A stretch of DNA of 64,000 nucleotides from Trichostrongylus colubriformis (taxonomy: Eukaryota > Nematoda > Chromadorea > Rhabditida > Trichostrongylidae), in contig OZ022257.1 of the NCBI GenBank assembly GCA_963978905.1, positions 4,536,965-4,600,964 on the forward strand, read 5' to 3'. Of the stretch, positions 35,801-47,158 are shown piece by piece. Numbering within the stretch: the stretch's first letter is position 1; each line of letters starts with the position of its first letter. The notes beneath the pieces were generated by a model. The model made no database searches, was not told where the DNA came from, and saw only the letters and a list, made by a program, of their open reading frames with translations. The translations under genes were made by a program, and so were the position numbers.

Positions 35801-38425
35801 TCATCGAAAACAACCAGGTCATTGAGAATTGTTCCAGGAACTCCTCCGTTAGTTCCCTTCTTTCCCAACTCATAGTAAGACATCTATTAAAGGCAGTGAT
35901 GGGATAATTCTGATCGAATATGAAAACATTACTGAATACGAAAGTCTAGCTCTTCCGTAGTGGGAAGGTGTGGAAAACGAAGAAAACGGAAACGGAACAA
36001 CACATGGAATAATACCCCATTGCCACCCTTAAAAAAGGGGCGGGTTACGTTTTAGAAAAAGTGGGAGCTGTTTTAAGGGCGACTCCCAAAGCTCAGGAAC
36101 GCACCACTGAGGATTTCACAGAGCACGATTTTCTCAGGCCCTTAACTTTCTGTTGGATGACTTACTTTGGCACGCAGTGACCCTGACCAGGTGGCGTCAT
36201 AGAGTACGAGCAAATACATTTTTAGAGCGAAATATCCTTGTCGCAAAAACGCACAAAAGCACCGCTTAATGTTCTCACTATATCCCAGAAGGTGATTCAC
36301 ATAAAAAAAAACAAGCCCGAACTGTAAGTAGTTGAACGTAACAAGGGAGATTACAGCTCAAATCGTCACACAACTGTTTTCGACAGGCGACCAAGCATCT
36401 TTGAGCGATCCCAAATGGCTATGCTGTGGTTCAAAAACTGGATCGCATAGCTTGGTAAGCGTCTTAAATCTTCCTAGGCCGCAGTATGAAAGCCATTTTG
36501 AGCGCTGCTATAAAATGGCGTATTATCGGCTCTGGAGTAGCCCACCTACAAGCCTGCTAAGAATTAGAGTCCAGCGATGAGGCGGCTTTGAAGGAAATAA
36601 TCCCTAAATCCCTAGGAACACTTTAACACTTGGGCGCCGTTCTCTGGAAGAATTAATATGACTAGACTTGAGTAATACTTTCTGAAGTTTTATAGTATTT
36701 AGCTTCTGAAGCAATATGAAACTCGCTATTTCATCATTTTGTGCTGCTGAGATACACAGTAATGGCATGAAGCAATTGAACTTCGTGCGTGAAGCCCGTG
36801 ACGGACACAGCTAAGCTAACCATTCCTACAATATCACAGATGGTGGGTAGTGCTTGAAGGCACTGGGTCCCTACCTCTTGTTTTTTAAAGGTTACTGAAA
36901 CAAAGCGGCAGTTCTGTACTCGAAACACTCAGTTCATCCATTCATTCTCTCTCTACTACGTTTCGGCACAAACCCTTCTGCGAAATGCAAAAACTAAACG
37001 ATGGCTCAGCTAAAATTAAGCTATTTTCAAGCTATTTAACCAGCCAGCACTGAGTCAGAAAATACGGTTCCGAATTTCTTCTGGTTGGATTTTTCATCAG
37101 CTTTTACCTTTCACCACACTTTCGTATGCTTGTTGAGGGAGCTTAAAACTGGGGCAAAACGATCGGCCTCCAGTGAGACTGAAATTCACGTTTATTCATT
37201 CCAGACTCCACTCCGTTATACATTACCTGGCCCTCCTAGCAGACAGCAATGTCAATTTTCAGAAATAAATAGTTAGCTTGAAAAGGGTCCTGGTTTTTGA
37301 TTACCAGAGATGTTCCGTAGAAACGAGTTCTTAGAATTCCGGTAATGGATGTAAATTGGCCGCGAAAAAAATTAGAAAACTAACCATATCTGGACGAAGG
37401 GCATTGAAGTCACAGTACCGTCGACGACACTCAATGTCAGCATTCTTCAGAGATCGACAGCATACTCGGAGCTTCTGGTTAGCATTCCGTTGTCCAGGGA
37501 TGCCATAGCTAGAACAAGCGGAATAGGAAATCGCAAGGGTTGAAAATCGGATTGTTTGGTGATGATCTTTTTATGGAAGGTGCCACGCAATAGATTTCCT
37601 CTACAGGTAGTTGTGAAGGCTTTCTTCAGCAGACGTGGTGCATTGCTAGGAGGCGTCGTTCGCATTTGATGATGAGGAGATCAAAGTCAAGGCAGTAGGA
37701 TCTCTATCCCTTCATGAGCACTAAACTGGCAACATTCTTTGTGATGATTTGAGCACTGCCCACACATATACTGGTGGATGCCTCAAATAATCTTATTTAT
37801 GAAATGAAATCGCATTCGCGTTTCTTTGACATTCTGACCAGAGTAATATGCGCGGCTCATGTTCGAGAGATTGATTTTTATAATTAGTCCTTTGTCACAG
37901 CTACACACTGCATGGGTAATATCGAATCACGTCAACAAGGGTTGATTCCAAAGAGCTTCTGCCCAGCAATGTTCAAACTCATGCCCATATAGAAAAGTGG
38001 GGTGAGGCTACTTTCTCCGAAAAATTGCTTCGCGGCACGCACTCGCGGCGCCGCCAGTACAACTTGCGAATCGATTGCTCTTGGGAGTCCGGCAGAGCGT
38101 AGCTTGTGCGCTTCCAACCATGCCACACTGCCTCGCTTGAAGGCTACCATGCTCTGCCACTGGCTCGCACCCGCCGCACTCTCGCCGCGAGCGGCCACGC
38201 GATTTTTCGGAGAAAGTAACCTCACACAGAAAAGTGATAGAACACTTACATGGCCCGTGTCCTGGCAAGAGCCGTTTCCTGCTGTACAGTTCCAGCAGCC
38301 ACTGGCCGTCGCCACTGTGGTTGAATTGGCTGAACGGGTCGTTGTTGTTGTTGTGTGAACTGTTGAAACGGATTCCATTCCCATTGACAAAATACCGTTG
38401 GTAAAAGCACTAACAACCACAGCAT
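32862..38425 (-). CDS. Secreted DB-module protein 1 (12 cysteines), 4 exons
   Basis: Exons 38250-38425, 37385-37508, 33088-33195, 32862-33014; all phases agree, giving 186 aa with a TAA stop. Residues 1-14 ([14 protein letters not shown]) are a signal peptide. A Gln/Pro/Trp-rich linker of about 40 residues follows ([18 protein letters not shown]). The rest is a complete DB module: [53 protein letters not shown] end. It holds 12 cysteines, the number expected for six disulfides in this nematode extracellular domain; its role is unknown. The donor after GGACAGAAC is GTGGGT. The 4.2-kb intron 33196-37384 is the longest here. It is a paralogue of the gene at 47159..51393, with the same exon boundaries. 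Confidence 0.9.
33340..33415 (+). repeat. Short direct duplication
   Basis: AGAGAAAGGCCCGCATTTAA and AGAGAAAGGCCCGCATTTCA about 40 bp apart, each near ATGATCATCTTT or TGATCATCTTT. A recent local duplication inside the long DB gene 1 intron. Confidence 0.7.
35735..35883 (-). CDS. Orphan exon candidate
   Basis: Open minus-strand frame of 49 codons plus 2 bases between a TTTAATAG acceptor and an AG/GTAACA donor. It begins [20 protein letters not shown] and runs on with [16 protein letters not shown]. The composition looks protein-like, but I recognise no family. It cannot join the DB gene around it, because exons 2 and 3 of that gene already meet in phase 0 and this exon is not a multiple of three. 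It could be part of a nested gene, a relic or chance. Confidence 0.25.
38000..38227. mobile_element. GGGTG-end MITE, copy C
   Basis: Flanked by a perfect 9-bp duplication AGAAAAGTG (37991-37999, 38228-38236). The arms share GTGAGG, TACTTTCTCCGAAAAAT and end in GC. The core matches copies B and D. It lies just inside intron 1 of DB-module gene 1, 23 bp past the exon 1 donor. Confidence 0.9.
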
Positions 38426-38436
38426 TCTGAAATCGA
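38426..38436 (-). other. Likely spliced-leader acceptor of DB-module gene 1
   Basis: TTCGATTTCAG ends one base before the start ATG at 38423..38425. A strong acceptor directly at the initiator, with no coding exon needed upstream, is the usual sign of trans-splicing in nematodes; a conventional 5' UTR intron is the alternative. Confidence 0.55.
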
Positions 38437-39756
38437 ACAATGTGACAAAATGTGCCCATGAAACCTTCACAAAAACGAGAACGTGCTGGGAAACTGGGAA
38501 TCTCGACTGATCTCAGTCCAGCCACCAGACAAAAGTCGCCCAGATGAAAAAAGCAAGTTTTAGGCAAAGCCGCGAAAAAAGACACGAGAGCGCAGGAAAT
38601 CTCTGATTATCGCGATAAACTAGATTCGAAAGCGCTAAATCATATCATAAAAGCCATAGAGAGCGAGCAGTACCGGATTGGGTAAGCTGAATATGTGTGT
38701 AATGATGGCTATTGCGAATGTACCAGACCGAATGTCACCGAAACAGGCACACATATTGTGGCACCAACAAAAAAGTAGTTGACTGAGTGCTGAATGGGTG
38801 GTGGAGGATGTGGTTTTGACTATGGATGTATGGAGGAAGGTTGAGCTGACCGGTTCTGAATAGCTATCGGACGTGGGATGGTGATGGTGGCGGTGGTAGT
38901 TTTGCGGGAGACAAAACAGCAATACAGTCCAACCAGTGGACGGACGGCAAAGCAATAATTCCTTCATCTTCTACAGAAAAACTTTCATCCTAATGTAAAG
39001 TGAAGGCTATCGCTGGGAAAAACTGCGAAAGAAAACAGCTCATTGCATGGGGAAAGTTCTGGTAAGGGATTTGGCTTCTTTTATATCGCCAAAGGGGTTC
39101 AGTGTAACTGACGGTGGAACCAGCTGGTGTTTCCAAATGTGTCCATCTGACTAGTTTCAACGCCTGTAAAGGTATCATCAACCCTCGGCCGTCGTATATC
39201 AAAGCGACCTTCGAAAGGGTAAATGACGACTGACGAGCTTTCAGTGTTGTTTTTTTCTGAAAAAGGTGAGAAATCCCGTCAGTGAAAGTTTTCCAAGGAT
39301 TTTTGACGGGTTCTAGGAGGATACATCAATTGGATTAATATATCAGCTTGTTTCAATAAGCTATACATCTCTTGGAGCAGGAAATAGTTTCTGCGAAGAA
39401 TCACTGAAAAGTTTAAAACTTCCAAAAAAGAGAATATCTGTAGTATACTCGAGAATAAATGAACTGTAAGAAGCATGACCATAATTGGTAGGAATGGCTA
39501 TGTGAGCCCAAAGGTGAGGTGATCACCAGCAAACCGGCATCGTGGCTACGCATGATAGTGTCGAGAGCGTGGGTCGTCTCTTTCTCCTACGACAGACCTG
39601 TTCATCTTCCGTCGCTAACAGATCGCTATGAAATGAATCGCGGCATAATCTTATCCGCAGTGGTCAGCGATCTTAGCCGATCTCTCGAATGCTATCAACG
39701 CAAAAAGATTTCAAGCGTACATGGGTCTGAGGGTGACTGAGACCGTTGGGTATGGC

Positions 39757-40226
39757 TTTAAAGACACCGCAAGTGGGTAATTTCGGCTTACGGTAGAACA
39801 GACGTAGTGTGGACGAGTTTAAGTGGCCGCCATTGCACAAACTCGCCAATTTGACGCCTTGGCATGGTGCCAAAAGAAGATGTTTCTATTATAAATTTGT
39901 TTTTTCCTTTTACTTTGTACTTTGCTCTTTCTTATATTGTTTCTAGATGTACTTACATGAATGCTAATGTAGTTGGCAATGGCCACTCCACTGCGGTGGG
40001 AGTCAGGTGCTACAAGTAACGTTGGCCCGCGGCCCGTCTCCTACAGCGGACAACTCGGAAAGTCAGTGTGTTGATGCGAATGGGATGCGAATACACACCG
40101 CAGCGTCGCGCTTTTGAGTCCGGGTTTTTTCGCCTATCATCGCTTCTAACCTCGAATGTTCGTTACAAAATGCTCATTTCTTTGCATCTTCCTTTTGTTT
40201 CGAACCCCTTCCGGTTCCTTTGAAGC
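39757..40226 (+). repeat. Dispersed about 470-bp repeat, copy 2
   Basis: Colinear with 30895..31363 from TCGGCTTACGGTA to GGTTCCTTTGAA, both in plus orientation. The flanks differ, which fits two separate insertions. Confidence 0.7.
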
Positions 40227-41754
40227 GATCGCAAATTTTTTCATTGATTGTGCATTTCTGAAGAAGCAGTGGCCTGCTTGGTACTGCTCGCCTGCTGCTG
40301 TTGGGGTCAAACATGAACGAATGCCCATCCAGACTCGCAGAGTTTTCCATCCTTCTATGTGAAGTTAGTGGATTGGTACCAGATTAGTTAAGGAGGATGA
40401 ATACACTGACGTTGTACAGCGACTGGCCTTTTCATTGTTAGGTCGAATGTGGAAGCTCATGTACGCGTATGGGGCATTTCTCAAATGGCTACCTAACAAA
40501 ATTTTCCCCCCTATTCTTTGGAGTAAACAAGAGCTACGAAGAGTGCTCTCGCACAAAAAATATTTGAAGTTTTTTTATGCTAAGGAATTAATCTGGCTAC
40601 TCTTCCATTTTTGGCCCCGCTCTTGGTTCACAATATTTAATCAAAATTTCTAGCACGTGAGAACAACATATAAACAATGTACCTGAAAATTACAAATATC
40701 GGAAAATTTCCAACATAAATGGTGCGTCGTGTTCACTTGCAAAAGAACCACTGAATTTTTTCAACTCAGTAGTCCTTCAAAGTTACGGAGTGATACGGCT
40801 ACCCCCTCCCCAAATCCCCACTTTTGCGAAAAAGTTCTCGAATATCGGAAGGCAGCTGATTTCGATCGAAACAAAATATGTGAGCCAGGGAGGTGTTGAT
40901 TATCATTCGAGGGTGTAGTAGTAAGGTGTTCTCGGGTAGGTAACACAATTTCGCACAGGTGAATGACGATTTTTTATTAATTACCGAAACAGAATTGAGG
41001 GTGTACCAAACTAAGGGCTTAGCTACTTCGGAATCGGCGGCGTTTTTGATGAACTAATCTGCGCATTCGCGAATTTGTCAAATTAAATTGAATGTCGAAA
41101 GATATCAGAAAAATACAAATAGATATCGATGCAGAGCACAGCAAATTTGCGTTTTCGCGAAACTTGGAAACTCCGTTTCTGCAGAAGTGTGGAATCTATA
41201 GAAAGAATAGATGTCTATGGATTGAAGCAGTAAGAGAAAAGAGTGTGCTTTTTTTGGGAAACGAGAACTTGTGGAATTTTCATTTTTCTAATTCTCACTA
41301 CTAAGCAGAACCTGTATATCGATACGTATCTAATCCTTTCACGCACATTCCACATTCCCATTTTCACAAAAACAGAAATTCCACAGCCCTCCTAATTGAT
41401 ACGTACATATCTTCATCTTTTCCGCAGGTTCTACAAAAAATGCGAATTCCATCATTATCAACGTTGCCTAATAAATAATTGGATCGCTATTATCACTTTG
41501 AATGCCTTCTTAAATACCCCCCACCCCATAACACACAGCTCTCGGAATCGCACCCAAATATAAATAATTCTACAAGAATACATAAGAGGATGCGGTGCGC
41601 ATCCAGTAAGGATTGATAAACACCGAAAACTTTATCTCTTATGACTAGTTAAAGGAACGGGAGGGGTCCGATGAAAGAGGAAGTTGCAAAAAAAACTGAT
41701 CTTCTCAAAAAGAACATTCAAAGTTAGAAGCGGTAATCGGTGGAAAAACTTGGT
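40227..41754. other. No gene recognised
   Basis: Open frames at 40435 and 41092 lack motifs, and no splice chain connects them. Confidence 0.4.
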
Positions 41755-42110
41755 TCGAAAGCGCGGCGCTGTGGTGTGTACTCGCATCACGTACGCATCA
41801 TCACACTGACTTTCCGAGTTGTCCGTTATGGAGATGTCATTTGTTGTCGCGTACAGTGTATTTCATTGATCGGTGATGATGTGAAATGAGTGATAGCAGC
41901 AACAAACAGCAACAATCAAGTAAAACAAACAAATGAAGAATAAGCGAGCGTAGCAAAAAAGGGTGATTATCAAAACCTTATGAATTCACTTTCGACGTCT
42001 TGGCAGGGTGCCGCGTGTGTGCATTGCGGCAAGTACAAACCAACTTCCTTCCATACCGTAGACCAAAATTGCCCTCCTCCCGGTGTCTTCGAAGTGTCGC
42101 TTGTGAAGGA
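41755..42110 (-). repeat. Dispersed repeat, diverged copy 3
   Basis: Minus-strand copy of the family at 30895: keeps TTTTGGTCTACGGTA, CCTGCCAAGACGTCGAAAGT, ACGGACAACTCGGAAAGTC and the GCGCTTTCGAACC tail. Confidence 0.55.
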
Positions 42111-42829
42111 TGCTACGGCTATAAGATCCCGGTCGGTCAGCGGTGAAGCCAGCTGACGAGTGATGGGTGGAGCTGGGCTGCTCGGGGATTAAAAGGCGTG
42201 GATTTCAACGAGACGTAGGATCAAATAAACCACAGGAGCTCTGTCTGAGGAGCTACTAAGGCGTTGAGAGGTGTGAGATGAGATGGACTCTCCATAAGAT
42301 GAGGGCCGAAGACCTACGTCGGATCATATGATAATATTATAAACTGCCTTTCCCTTCGAACCATCCCCTTGAGGACTTTCGAACTCGCTGCCGTGCACAA
42401 AAATTCGGTGAAACGAGGTGTCTTAAGCTCTGACTCACAGCAGACCAAAAAAACTACGTTACGGGCGTTACAACCATCTAACGACCATTAAAAGACTGGA
42501 TGAATCATCCGCCACTGATCAATCCGCTCTGAGATGCGCCATTTTATCTCCTTTAAAGTGGAATTCAGAATGGAATGTAAAAGAAGTACTATAAAACAGT
42601 GCGTAGTTTGTTTTGCCTCAATTCAAAAAAAGCACTGTGTGAATTGTCTTCAGCCTTAAGAGCCAACAGCCAGTGTAAAGATAGTTTTGCCTATCAGAAA
42701 AGTCTATTAGCAATCATATTAGTAGGAAGGAAGGGTGAGATGCGTGAAAAAGAAGCCGACACTACATCAGCATATGAACAATGGAGCAATGAATAATGAG
42801 GAGAAAAATAGATGCGATGCAGGTGGATC

Positions 42830-43071
42830 GGACGTGTACCCTTATGTCAGGATTGTCGCACCGCGGCATGTCGCAAACGAAGCAAGGCGGACGAGCTAAA
42901 GGCGCCATGTTGTTGGGTCCCGGAGCGATTACGAGTCAACTGCGTATCGCGCCCATAGCACTACCGTGTAATCGTTTCGAGACCCAACAACCGCGACGCG
43001 CATAGCTCGCACACACTGCGTCGCACGCCGCTCGTCGTCGTGCGACAATCCTGACATAAGGGTACACACCC
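42830..43071. mobile_element. GGGTG-end MITE, copy F
   Basis: Flanked by AGGTGGATC / AGGTGCATC (8 of 9). Both arms contain GTGTACCCTTATGTCAGGAT followed by TGTCGCA with no mismatch. Confidence 0.85.
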
Positions 43072-43123
43072 AGGTGCATCTGTCGAGGACGACACTGATT
43101 TCAAAGTTGCATTTCTGCAGTTT

Positions 43124-43346
43124 GGATGTGTGACGATTGGTCGAATTTCACGCGACAGCCTGCGGCGACTGTGAGTTGTTTGCAGTTTTATCTGTTGAAA
43201 CAGTATTCGGAGCCTGCAACAAGCAATCTTTGAAGAACCTCCATGTTACCAGCCCATCGCGTCTTGAGCATTCTAAACGAATGCGGCAAATCGTACTGGC
43301 GACGCCGCGAGTGCGACCGCGCGAAGCTCGACAATTCGCCACACCC
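43124..43346. mobile_element. GGGTG-end MITE, copy G
   Basis: The arms GGATGTGTGACGATTGGTC and (inverted) GGGTGTGGCGAATTGTC both run to a CGCG. The right part keeps CACTCGCGGCGTCGCCAGTA. The target duplication is poor (CTGCAGTTT / CTACAGCCG). It starts 52 bp after copy F. Confidence 0.6.
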
Positions 43347-44873
43347 CTACAGCCGCAGTGTTTCTTGGTCTTGGTTCCTATGAATAACTGTCTTGATTTT
43401 GGGCACGTTTGACGAGCACAATCCCCATTTTCATTATCGCAAAGGAGAGGCGGTACCACTCGGATATTTTTAATACCAGCTTTATTACAATTTTTGTAAA
43501 CGCCCAAGCCAGCACAGCTGTCATGCTGATACCTTCAGCTTGACGAATTTCCCCTGAGGGCTTGGGTAGAGCCAAAAGCTCAAAAGAAATGGAGATTCCA
43601 TATCAAGTTCTCTAGTGGCAATTATTCTCTTTTCCAAAGTCTAATAAGCCAAAAAACAGTCAAGTTACATGTGAGCGAGATGCAGCTTAAGATGGCCATA
43701 AACGGGCAATCCAGCCAAACCCATCTGTGGCTGAGTTTGTATGAACCCACTCTTCTGTTACCTAGCTCACCGTGGAATGAATTATGAAATAAAATCTTAT
43801 AGTTCAGTTAACGTTGTCTATATGTGTGTATCCTGCCCCTTCTCTTCTGAGCACTTTCGGAAAATCGGGAAAAATGTAATACCTATTACTCATGAGAAAA
43901 AGAGAAAACGAAGAAGAATGTCACTGCGTACTGCCACTGGAAAACATATAACAGTAAGGAATTCTCATTTTGGAATTTCGGGTAGCTCTTCACCTGAGCG
44001 TGTTTCGAAGTTGATGAATCGACGGCTTTGGTGTTTATGATTCAGTGAATAGGATACCGTCGCAACGAACGAGTAATCCTGTTTTAGAGCGGATATGTTT
44101 TGAAACTAGATATTTTCAGCTGATCCAGTTGTCATGGTTTGGCTTATTGCGCGATCGACTGTGGGAGCTCGGAATCCGGGATGGGACGATTTTTGAAAAT
44201 TTTACGCTTAAAATCGTGCAATGTAGAGTAATAATTTTAATTTGATTCAGATAGTCTCTCAGTCACTCGTTCCCCTAATCGGAGTATTCATCTGTTTTCT
44301 AAGCACTGTTTTCTGTTTTCTAAGCCAAGATAGTAGCCCATTGTGTGACACATGCCTTAGGCAAAACCCAGAGACAAATACGTATGGAGCTTCGACTTCA
44401 TATAACTGTTTATTAAATATTATGTTTTTGCCCTGCAGAAATCCTTGCACAGTCAGACAATGGCTATCTTAACGTATTCGTCTTCCCAAATGGGGCTGAA
44501 AGAGTGGTCACAATTCAATCTGACCGGATTTGCAGGAGGAAATTGGTCCCCCAAGCCCAGCTTGTCCCCAGCTAATCAGCTTAGTCAGACCCCCCCCCCC
44601 CTTGCGCTTTGGATCCTGAACCCGAGGAATTCTATTGATCACTCCTGTCTGCGAACTAAATACGACCGCGTTCGCGGATTCCTCGACCTAGCTGGACCCT
44701 TCCTGCAACTGCAATCTTTCTTCGAACTCCACGTCGATGATCTGGAACTTATGTTAGGTCTGTCCTTGCATCTTAGAAGTACATCCTAAGAAGGATTTCT
44801 GCGCTAATCGATGGTAAGTTGACGTTCCACCCTATGCTTAATAAACCTCATTTTTCCCAAACTTTTTGAAGCA
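43347..44873. other. No gene recognised
   Basis: A poly-C run lies near 44590. No supported coding or repeat structure before the mariner relic. Confidence 0.4.
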
Positions 44874-45760
44874 TGTCAAAAAAGCAACTATGTACGATAT
44901 TTTTCTTCAGCTACAGATTGGGTCAATGCGCTGTCGAGACAGCTCGACAAATTAGTCAGGTACGGGGACCCAATAGAGTTGGAGAAAGCACCGTACGACA
45001 ATGGTTCGACAATTTCCGTTCTGGAGATTTCGGCCTTTGAGATGAACCTCCTAGCGGTTGGCCTAAAGCAATACCTTACGAGGATCTGAAGGCGTTTGTG
45101 GAGGCTGACCCATCCCAAGCAGTTCAAGGGATTGCAGAAAAGCTAGGCGTTGGCAAATCCACTGTTGCAGATGGTCTTGAACGCACTGGGAAGTTGAGAA
45201 AACTCGACAAATGGATGCCTCAAAATTCGCGTGACCGGTAGAAATTGGCACATTTCGAGGTCCCTTCTTCACTTTTGCGCAACAGAAACGACCGTTTTTG
45301 GAACAAATCGCCTGTGATGTAAAGTGGATCATGTATGATAACAGGAGACGTTCCGGACAGTGGTTAGATAGCGACGAACCGCAGAGGCAATTTCCAAAGC
45401 CGAATCCCCACGAAAAAAAGTGACCATTTTTGGTGACCATTTTTGGTGTGATCCACAACATCTTCTTGTCACCAGACCAAACTATCTTAGCAGATTGCTA
45501 TGAACTATCAGAAGTCGACGAAACTACCAAAAATTGCGTCAGCTGCAGCCAGCACTTATCAACAGAAGGGTTCCCATTCTTTTGCATGACAAGGCCCGCC
45601 CACACGTTTCACAAATCACTATGCATATATTGGACGGATTGGAGGATGAAGTCCTACCTCATCCGCCATACTCTCCAGATCTCCCACCAACCGTCTATCA
45701 CCTTTTCAAACATTTCAATCAGGACCAGGCAAAAAAGTCCTCGTGAATTTTGTGGATTCT
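44874..45760 (+). pseudogene. Degenerate mariner transposase
   Basis: Starts ATG TCA AAA AAG at 44874 and can be followed through stops and frameshifts to about 45760. The N-terminal part keeps the mariner helix-turn-helix style (STVRQWFDNFRSGDFGL, then an in-frame TGA, DEPPSGWP). The C-terminal part keeps LLHDKARPHVSQ and VLPHPPYSPDLPP. Stops within the N-terminal half and a frame change near 45420..45480, where TGACCATTTTTGG is duplicated, make it non-functional. I did not find its terminal inverted repeats. Confidence 0.85.
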
Positions 45761-46146
45761 CCACCACCCACTTTTTTCCTTGATGGGCTTTACTGACTGG
45801 TGTCACATTGACAAAAGTGTGCTGATTCGAACAGTGCTTATTTCGATTGAATCTGATGACTACAAGAAAGTTATGATCGTTCACGGTGAAACACTCAAAA
45901 CGCTGATAACTTTCCGGGCAACGTAGTACTATACAGCTATCCCTGCCTTGTTACTTCATTGCCATTCGTGCTAGGGAACGCTTGCGTAAAATCATCCAGG
46001 AAGTGAGTACATCGCTCTCTTCTCGGACCTGTCATGGCTTCCATCATTCTGAAGTTGCTCAACTTGTTGCAAACTCGGATAGGAAAAGAAGGAAACGGTA
46101 CAACAAGAAGCCTAGTCTGGAAGGAAATTAGTTTGGGGCGAGATGT

Positions 46147-46385
46147 GGGTGGGGGTCACGAGGTCAAATTTCCGCTTCGCGGCGGTGCACTCGCGGCGCC
46201 ACCGGTGCGACTCGCCGTATCGATTGCCTTTGGGAGCCGGCCGAGCGTGACTGCCTCACGTCTGTGCTTCCACTCATGCCACGATGCTTCGCTCGAAGGC
46301 TGCCTGCCTTGCCATTGGCACTCGGACCCGCAGCGCCGCTGGTCGCGCGCGGCCGCGCGGAAATTCGATCTCGCGACCCCCACCC
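46147..46385. mobile_element. GGGTG-end MITE, copy D
   Basis: Flanked by GCGAGATGT / GCAAGATGT (8 of 9). The arms share GGGTGGGGGTC, CGAG and AATTTCCGC. The core closely matches copies B and C, including GGGAGCCGGCCGAGCGTGAC. Confidence 0.85.
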
Positions 46386-46789
46386 GCAAGATGTGTGTGC
46401 TTTTTTTAGTTTGCCTCCTTTTTAATCACAAAGCTCAGCCCTCCCATGGAAAGGATGTGCGCAGAAATAAGTCGTGGGCGAAGCGCTATGAGACGGGCTG
46501 AAAGCGGGTAAATTTCGTCCACGGGAATCCATGATTCTAATTATTCTGCAAATCACTTTATTGTATACAGTACATGAACAGAAACATGAGAAAGTCCTTT
46601 GTGTCATAGCAAAAGTCGAAGAACTGGAGGAAGAGCGACCCGATCGAATTCCCACCGAACAAAATCTGAACAGCCGTCGGTGGGTGGATTGCAATTCAAA
46701 TTTTCGCGTCCAGTGTTGACCTCATTCTCACTCAGTGTCCGTGGCCGCGTGACCATCGCCCCTTCAGTCCTAGACCCCTCGCGGTCCCG

Positions 46790-46950
46790 CCTCCCCGGAC
46801 GCCTGCCTTCGTCGACGTTGGGGAGCTCTAGCTTAGCTGGATTCTTTTTTTGCGAGAGGTTTTGCATGCGGTCTTCAATCAACAAAAACAACAAATATGT
46901 GGGTAACAAGAGATATCAAATTTCTCTGAACGATTCCTTCATCAAGTGAG
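46790..46950 (+). repeat. Dispersed repeat family R, copy 5
   Basis: GGGGAGCTCTAGCTTAGCTG, GTTTTGCATGCGGTCTTCA, AACAAATATGTGGGTAACA and TCTCTGAACGATTCCTTCAT follow the family order. Confidence 0.6.
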
Positions 46951-47020
46951 AGGCGCAGTTGGCCAAGCGGACCGGTCTCTTCCTAGCTGACTGCCTGGAA
47001 TACACCTCCGTCCCCGCATT
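46951..47020 (+). repeat. Possible tRNA-like pol III head
   Basis: GGCGCAGTTGGCCAAGCGGA resembles a tRNA 5' end with an A box, but no T-arm or closing acceptor stem is seen. At best a fragment. Confidence 0.25.
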
Positions 47021-47158
47021 TGCAGCGTAACTCCTGTTTTACTTGTAACACATGATTAAATACTCGTACTAAATTGTAGTTCGATGACAATGGTAGCACA
47101 ATGAAACTAGATAATAGCATACAGATTACATTAAAGCGGACATGGAGTCCTTTTGGCC

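Larger units (their letters stand above)
33196..37384 (-). other. Long intron of DB-module gene 1
   Basis: A stretch of 4.2 kb between phase-0 exons. It holds a short direct duplication near 33340..33415 and an orphan exon candidate at 35735..35883. I see no other coding signal. Confidence 0.6.

Noticed and set aside
38000..38585. 217-codon minus-strand open frame through copy C of the GGGTG MITE
   Set aside because: It reads through the GC-rich MITE core in the wrong frame for DB gene 1. The same happens in copies at 28833..29333 and 46034..46501, so these frames are by-products of the repeat.
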